Origin: Siphonodentalium dalli
Lineage: Eukaryota; Mollusca; Scaphopoda; Gadilida; Siphonodentaliidae
Direction of reading: 5' to 3'
DNA: 64,000 bases
NCBI GenBank assembly: GCA_032622095.1
Contig: CP136067.1
Location: forward strand, 174,876,556-174,940,555
Under the pieces are notes generated by a model. It saw nothing but the letters and a program-made list of their open reading frames with translations. It was not told where the DNA came from and did no database searches. Within the stretch, counting starts at the first letter, position 1. Every line of letters begins with the position of its first letter. The translations under genes and the position numbers were made by a program. Of this stretch, positions 58,327 through 64,000 are shown piece by piece.

Positions 58327-58810
58327 ATACATGTATTTGCAAAATCGAGTGTCGTGCGCTGTCATATTCAATCAAATCAATTTATGACCTGGAGTGTGGA
58401 TGCCTCAACTTGGCTTCAGGCCCACCGATTGAAGCAGTTTCCACTGGTTAAATTTACAAAAATCAAAGCATGTGCAAGCTGAATACCGGTATATAAGAAA
58501 TTGTGATTATTTTCATCAAATATTAATTTAATGACTAAGTAATGTCTCTAGACCAAGTCTTCTCTGTCGAAAACAACTTGGGGTATAAAAATTTGTATAC
58601 GTTACCCTTCTGTAACTAACATTAAAGCCCAGAATCGTGGGCGGGGGTTATCTTGCTTAAAATTACTCAATACAAGAATGTCTTAGATTGGGTTGAACAG
58701 ACACGTGCCATATGGAGTGCAGCCTTTCCCAAACATCAAACCAACCAATATCCCAAGCTGTTTTGGACCAGGAATACTCTACAATGTCAATACTCAATAG
58801 TGATTGGCGA
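58327..58810. other. unassigned noncoding stretch
   Basis: No gene recognised between two TIR elements. Confidence 0.3.
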
Positions 58811-59104
58811 TTAGGCCATAAAAAAAAGATTGTATGTTTCCGGTAACGGTGCGAAAACATTTAATAGGGTAGGTAGGTAGGGAAATGTTTATTTTTTATT
58901 TTATTTCGATATTTTTTATCCAGCTGCAGAAATATTGAACTAACTCGACCAAAGTGACATAAAATGCCAACCCGTGCTGTGGGTAAAGTATTACTTGATC
59001 AACACTGGAAATATACATTAAGATTGATAAAAAATCAAACTTACTTCATGCTTAAGTATGTTTTTTATTATTCACATACCACATTTTCATAAATTTGGCT
59101 ATAA

Positions 59105-60696
59105 GGCCCCTCAAAAAAGATTACTTGTTTATCATAGGTTTTTTTTCCCAGTGTAGGGGCGGGAGGGACATTAGTTTTTTGTTTTGGGATCCGATAAGGT
59201 AAGTTATCGGGGAAAACATAATATATAACTACTTTCACAAAACTCATGTTTTATTTCAATCTATTTCGACACAAATCTAGTTCTCTTCTTTTCAACAGGC
59301 AGTCCTCTCCCTCTGCAAGCTGTGCATATTGGGTAGTATCTTTCATCCAATTGTTCCAGGTCGTCTTCTGTTCCACAATGTATACATATTCTATCATTAC
59401 CCGCACTATACCAAGGCAATTCTATCTTGTCTTGGCAATATAGATTTCCCTTAACCCTTTACCCAACAAACCGGCCAAAACCGGCCAAATAAAGCTTCAA
59501 CAGCCTAAAATATCTTCGGTCTGTCTCAATAGAACCATACAAATATGGATATCATTGGAACCGGCTCCTTGACCACATTGTGATAGTTACAGTTATGCCC
59601 TGTGCCAATGCATTCTCTTATATATGCGAGTCGACCATATGTCGCCTCGCATATATAAGAGAATGCATTGGACTAAAAAAAATCATTTTTTAACACTTTT
59701 TACCATTTTTTCTTACATTCTTTAACAATTTTATGATTTGTAATGTGTTAAGCCAATGCATTCTCTTATATATGCGAGGCGACCTATGGTCGACTCGCAT
59801 ATATAAGAGAATCCATTGGCACAGGGTTAAAAAACCCGTTCTGTTGGGTAAAGGGTTAATATAGACGGGTGGATAGTCAGTTTGACACTTTTACTTTAAC
59901 AATTGCATTGTCGTATTGGTCGGGGAGGGGTTGCGAACTGTCCAAGGCACCACCCCTGAACATTTCATACACATGGATGAGACTGGTATGCTCTGGGAGT
60001 GTTGTCCCGTAAAATGGCTTAAGAACCTTCGGCCCATCGGTGATTTGTATAATCACATAGTCTATAACGCGTAACAGACAAATACTTTAATTGCACGGCT
60101 TGAAACTATACACAGAAACACGTGTTTCCGGGTTGGCGATTATCGCAATACGATAGGGGAACACCGTGTGCGTAACGTAACTATCACAAGTATAACGTAC
60201 CAGTACTCATATAACAACTTATCGCCAAATTCATGCTTCAAACATTTTAAACACGTCATCTTCGGCTTCTTTTATTTTATTTTTATGAAAATGAATAATA
60301 AATGGGGTGATAAATATGTATATAACGACAAATAGAATCAAATTAGCCATTTTCCCGTGAAACTTAGGACAGGCAAGCCAGGTACAAAAATTGGTGAAAT
60401 ATGAATACGAATGTCAAAGTGTTCCCCTATCGTATTGCGATAATTGCCAACCGTGTTTCCGATAGGTGTAAGCGTTTCCAGTAGGTGTGATCGATCGGCG
60501 TACCGTGTACCGATGTTTATACTTTGCGTAATGTGACTTCCTGGATATAGTGTAGTCGTTCTTTGACCGATATTGAGCTCCGCGTAAAGCATATATTGGT
60601 GTCCTGGAGATAATATAAAAAACAAAAAATAATACGCACGGGAGGAATTTTAGGGGCGGGCGCCTATGATAAACAAGTAATAATTTTTGAGGGGCC
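59105..60696. mobile_element. 1592-bp nested TIR element with TAA duplication
   Basis: The left terminus GGCCCCTCAAAAA and right terminus TTTTTGAGGGGCC are inverted repeats of about 35 bp (TTACTTGTTTATCATAGG next inward at the left). TAA stands on both sides (59102-59104 and 60697-60699). Element A is uninterrupted at the same place, so the insertion is certain. TWA duplication and GGCC ends suggest a PIF/Harbinger-like nonautonomous element. Inside are a TTAA-type MITE and an inverted pair at about 60120-60170 / 60418-60462. Confidence 0.8.
59455..59855. mobile_element. 401-bp piggyBac-like MITE
   Basis: TTAA at 59451-59454 and 59856-59859 flanks termini CCCTTTACCCAACA / TGTTGGGTAAAGGG. TTAA duplications with CCC...GGG ends are typical of piggyBac-type MITEs. 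Two internal hairpins (AATGCATTCTCTTATATATG, with inverse partners) are near 59608-59670 and 59757-59817, copies of each other in inverted order. Confidence 0.8.
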
Positions 60697-61212
60697 TAAA
60701 CTTAATTGGTACGAAATTGATGTCACTAACTTTTTATCAGAATTTTACCAATAATACGGCCATTATATCGTACTTGTATTGTGACGACTACATCCCATTG
60801 TCTGGGGGTAGCCAGTACGCCCACCGAGCATGCCTGGTTTTTGGAAACAGTAGCTATACCACTAACATATGTGGTGATAACCTCTATACATGTATATATA
60901 CAGATACACACCCACCATGTCTGTTCATAGCGTTCCATAAGTCCCAAACAAGACATAAAGCAGGCAGGAGTTCCACTCTCAGGAAATTAAAATTGCAAAA
61001 TGTATGCCCATCAATCCACAACCCATCACACACCTGGGGCTTTTGAGACAGCTGTCACTTCGTGGTCAATTTTCACAATGATTTATGTTAGAAACCATGT
61101 GTTTTGCACACTAAAGATCATCAATATTTATGAGCATTAGTGGTAAAAACATTAAAAAAAAATATATCAATAAAAAGTTTAGGGTCGGCGGGTTATTTTT
61201 TCTTTGGCCTAA

Positions 61213-62455
61213 AACAAGATAAACGATTGATACATGCAAAAATATTAGTTCTCAGGTTAAAACGACAAATCCTAACCGGAGATATCGCTAGACCGTGTGG
61301 TGGGAATACTGTATCATTTGTGCAGACAAAATTGAATTTGGGCTACCGGTTATTTTGTTAATCCATCTACATGTATTGGTACCAGTATATGGTACAATGG
61401 ACTATTGTTTCTGTCGGAAAATGATCAATTTAAAATTTAAATGGGAATGTATAATTTGACATGGTTACCTCAACTTACCTGTACATGTACTGGTATGACA
61501 CAAATTTCTGATTTTCATAAGTACGGCATTCAAGATTAGATTTACAAATACATCTACCGGTACATGTATTAGTATATTGGTGATAAGGGTTGTCTTTTGG
61601 AACTTCTGTCTGTGTATGCCTGTGTGTGTTATAGACTCAAAAACTTATTGACCGATCCGACCAATGGTATGTCTCATGTACATCCTACTTTGATATGGGT
61701 GTGTCCAATAACTCCAATTTCATGTGTAACTGTGGCTTTGACCGTGATCTCCCTCACATGGCAAGTTTATGGACCTCAACAGATCTGTCTCAAATTTTTT
61801 ATACATGCCTACTTGGATCGATCGCAGGAACAATTTTACGTGCGACAGTGTCCTTGACCTTAACCTCGCTCGTATAGGCATGTTTGTGTAAAATAAGTCA
61901 CTACAGGTAAATAGCCCGGACAAAGTCCCGCACATCAGCTGTTAGATATAAATAAATCAAAGCCTATTATTTATGGAAATAAATTGTTATCGGTGTGATG
62001 TAGCATAATTTTCATATTGCAGCACTTCTTGCAACCCAATCCTACCGGTAGGACGGTAACGATTTGGTCACGATATAATATGAATCTCGATATATTATCA
62101 ATGATGTGATTGTACATTCATCAAGTTACATGTACCAGTACTTCTAAAAAGATGCATACAAATTAAGTAACCCAATGATAATTTACATGTACAATGTATA
62201 ACGCACATGTACCGGTACCTTATTTCCAACAATATTATTTTTCAGTTATTTCCTATGCTCTGCTGATATCTACCGCTACCATTACATTTAGATCTGCTAA
62301 CTGGCATCCTCATACAAGGTGAGTAATTATTCTAATTGTCAAGTTGAAATTTAAGTTTATATCACTACATGTATAAAGGGCTGAGGTCAAAACATATTCC
62401 AGTTTACCACTCCGTCGGCATCCCTCCCACACTCCTGTGTATTATGCTAATATTT
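61213..62455. other. unassigned noncoding stretch
   Basis: No gene recognised. ORFs of 71-86 codons near 61597-61935 overlap on both strands and have no domain. ACATGTAC and ACCGGTAC palindromes recur. Confidence 0.35.
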
Positions 62456-63180
62456 AAAGTGATGCGAAACACTTCGGTAGGGTGATCAAATATAAATTTA
62501 GAATAATCTTGTTCAAAGTAGTTATTATTACAATTATTATCCAAATTGACAACACGCACCTTCGTTCTTATATATTAATTAAATGTAGTGATTATTGATT
62601 GAGAAATCGGTTTGGTTAGTTTACCGACGACAGATGTGTCCCGATTCGAGTAGTAAATATTTACACTTGAGAGTGTAGTTCAGGTCATGTTTTCTATGGA
62701 GTGGTACAGTCGATTTGCTTCAGATTTTCGGCAGTGTTACATGTAGTTGAATGGTTCACTCCTCCAGTTGGCATAGCTAAACAAGTCCATAATATGTTTT
62801 TAAAGTGATGTGAAGCACTCCGGTAGGGTGATCAAATAGAAATGGAGAATAATCTTGTTCAAAGTAGTTATTTTTACAAATATTATATCTAAATTGACAA
62901 CCCACACCGTTATTTTTATATATTAATTAAATGCAATGACTGTCGATGTCGAAATCGTTATTGTTAGTTTATCGCTGATAAAAGCGTGCCGATTCGAGTA
63001 GTAAATATTAACAATTTATTGTAATTCAGACGATGTTTTCTATGGAGTGGTACAGTCAATTTGCTTGAGATTTTCTGTGATGTTAGTAGAATACTACATT
63101 CCTCCAGTTGGCATAGCACCTGACTAATAACTGATCAGTTGCACGCACCCGAACAAGTACATAATATGCCAAAAGATAGG
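62456..63180. repeat. two-copy tandem duplication, period about 346 bp
   Basis: AAAGTGATGCGAAACACTTC (62456) and AAAGTGATGTGAAGCACTCC (62802) begin two collinear copies with GGTAGGGTGATCAAATA, GATTCGAGTAGTAAATATT, GTTTTCTATGGAGTGGTACA and TCCTCCAGTTGGCATAGC. Confidence 0.8.
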
Positions 63181-63442
63181 AAATTCGGTGGTTGAGGCTA
63201 GGGCCATTAAAATAAAATACCGGTATTTGTTCTCAGGCAATTACCGTAGATCTCAATTTGGAGATGAGGAACAGAGGCTATTTATCTGAAAAGCATACTC
63301 TGATGAATATTTAACAGTTCATTGTTGTTGTTCAAATCCAATATTTCTAACAGGTATTATTTATAAAAAAATTTGAATTGGCTTTTTAAATGATCGATGT
63401 AGTTCGGGTAGTCCAGGAGATATTGGTTGACCTCTGCACCCA

Positions 63443-63461
63443 CCCCCCCCCCCCCCCCCCC
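63443..63461. repeat. poly-C tract (19 C)
   Basis: Uninterrupted C run immediately left of the fragment at 63482-63642. Confidence 0.9.
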
Positions 63462-63481
63462 AGGACTTAACTTCACCCACT

Positions 63482-63642
63482 AATTTTTACTGACATCTAC
63501 CGCCGTAGTACGTTTTCACAAAAAATTAGCGCTGCTAGTTTATTATCGAAAAACAGCCGGTTTGAGAGTATAATATATAGCTGAATACAGCTAGGTTAGC
63601 TGAATACAGCTATTGTAGCTATTCTCACATTTGCCAGACCTG
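63482..63642. mobile_element. arm fragment of the 1.58-kb inverted-repeat element
   Basis: Matches 57780-58043: TTTACTGACATC, CGTAGTA-GTTTTCACA, GCTAGTTTATTATCGAAAAA and CTCACATTTGCCAGACCTGA. About 100 bp of the arm interior is missing after GTTTTCACA. Confidence 0.75.
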
Positions 63643-63849
63643 ATGAAATTGATGAATCTCTACTCTGTCGACGTTTGTAGAGATCATATTCCACCAGTAT
63701 AAAACCCGTGAACTGTTTTAAGTTTGATAGGGATTCTTATAAAGTTGAAACATAACATGGGGAATGTATTTCTTTGTTAATACCGGTACCTGTTGATTAA
63801 AGACATATTATGCAGTTGTTGCGCTAAACTATTATTATTAACCAGTATG

Positions 63850-64000
63850 TCAACTTGACGAGTGTAGCATTCTACTACATCTCTGAAAAAATCCAGCATA
63901 TCGACCATACCACACCATAGAAAACATCATCTGCAATACGCTGAATTGTAAATATTTACTTCTCGATTCTGGACACAACTATCAGCGACAAAGAAACAAA
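63850..64000 (-). repeat. third, inverted copy of the 346-bp repeat (partial)
   Basis: On the minus strand it reads TTGTCGCTGATAG, AGTAAATATTTACAATTCAG and GATGTTTTCTATGGTGTGGT, matching the 62802-63130 copy. It is cut by the window edge. Confidence 0.6.

Larger units (their letters stand above)
58811..61212. mobile_element. TIR element B (relative of element A) with nested insertion
   Basis: The outer ends TTAGGCCATAAAAAAAAGAT and the inverse ending TTTTCTTTGGCCTAA match the termini of 16158-16850. The interior is collinear with that copy in inverse orientation up to 59104 and again from 60697. The difference is the 1592-bp insertion at 59105-60696 and about 150 bp of unmatched sequence near 60990-61170. 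No transposase frame is seen; the 119-codon ORF 60687-61046 overlaps the inverse of a 109-codon ORF region in element A without a domain. Confidence 0.7.

Overview
The window is repeat-dominated, AT-rich nuclear DNA from an animal, most likely a marine invertebrate. A mollusc is plausible: short palindromes of the ACATGTAC and ACCGGTAC type, long poly-G tracts, C2H2 fingers with TGD-type linkers and a gag/pol retroelement with two zinc knuckles all fit, but nothing here proves the taxon. No prokaryotic features, CRISPR arrays or operons are present. Almost every recognisable coding sequence belongs to a mobile element or to degenerate C2H2 zinc-finger (ZNF) genes.

Core structure: positions 1441-50615 hold a tandem array of a ZNF-containing unit. 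Unit 0 (1441-3720 plus 25719-26910) is the oldest looking and is split by a 22.0-kb insertion. Units 1 (26911-35738, 8828 bp), 2 (35739-44564, 8826 bp) and 3 (44565-50615, truncated) each start with a complete Ty3/Gypsy LTR retrotransposon of about 4.72 kb, followed by about 4.1 kb of host flank: a degenerate minisatellite, a tRNA-derived element on the minus strand, a run of C2H2 fingers and several decayed finger exons. The three Gypsy copies share one integration site, one 5'/3' LTR base difference and one pol frameshift. They therefore came from a single insertion that was amplified with its flanks, not from three transpositions. Unit 0 keeps the empty Gypsy site at 1449-1453.

The 3721-25718 block has perfect 28-bp terminal inverted repeats, a probable 4-bp target duplication, and subterminal arrays rich in ACCTGGGT/ACCCAGGT. 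The uninterrupted equivalents in units 1 and 2 confirm that it is an insertion. Inside are a 45-bp satellite, several hairpin elements and MITEs, a LINE fragment, a 35-bp inverted pair with nearby NRF-1-like sites 7.1 kb apart, and several poly-G runs. No transposase was recognised.

Unit 3 breaks off inside its third finger into a 306-bp satellite (50626-53195) rich in CCGGTACCGG. From 53196 to 64000 the sequence holds local duplications, a 1.6-kb inverted-repeat element (56746-58326), a nested set of TIR elements (58811-61212, containing a TWA-type element, which contains a TTAA-type MITE), and a 346-bp tandem duplication near the right edge. No confident host gene was found outside the ZNF remnants.
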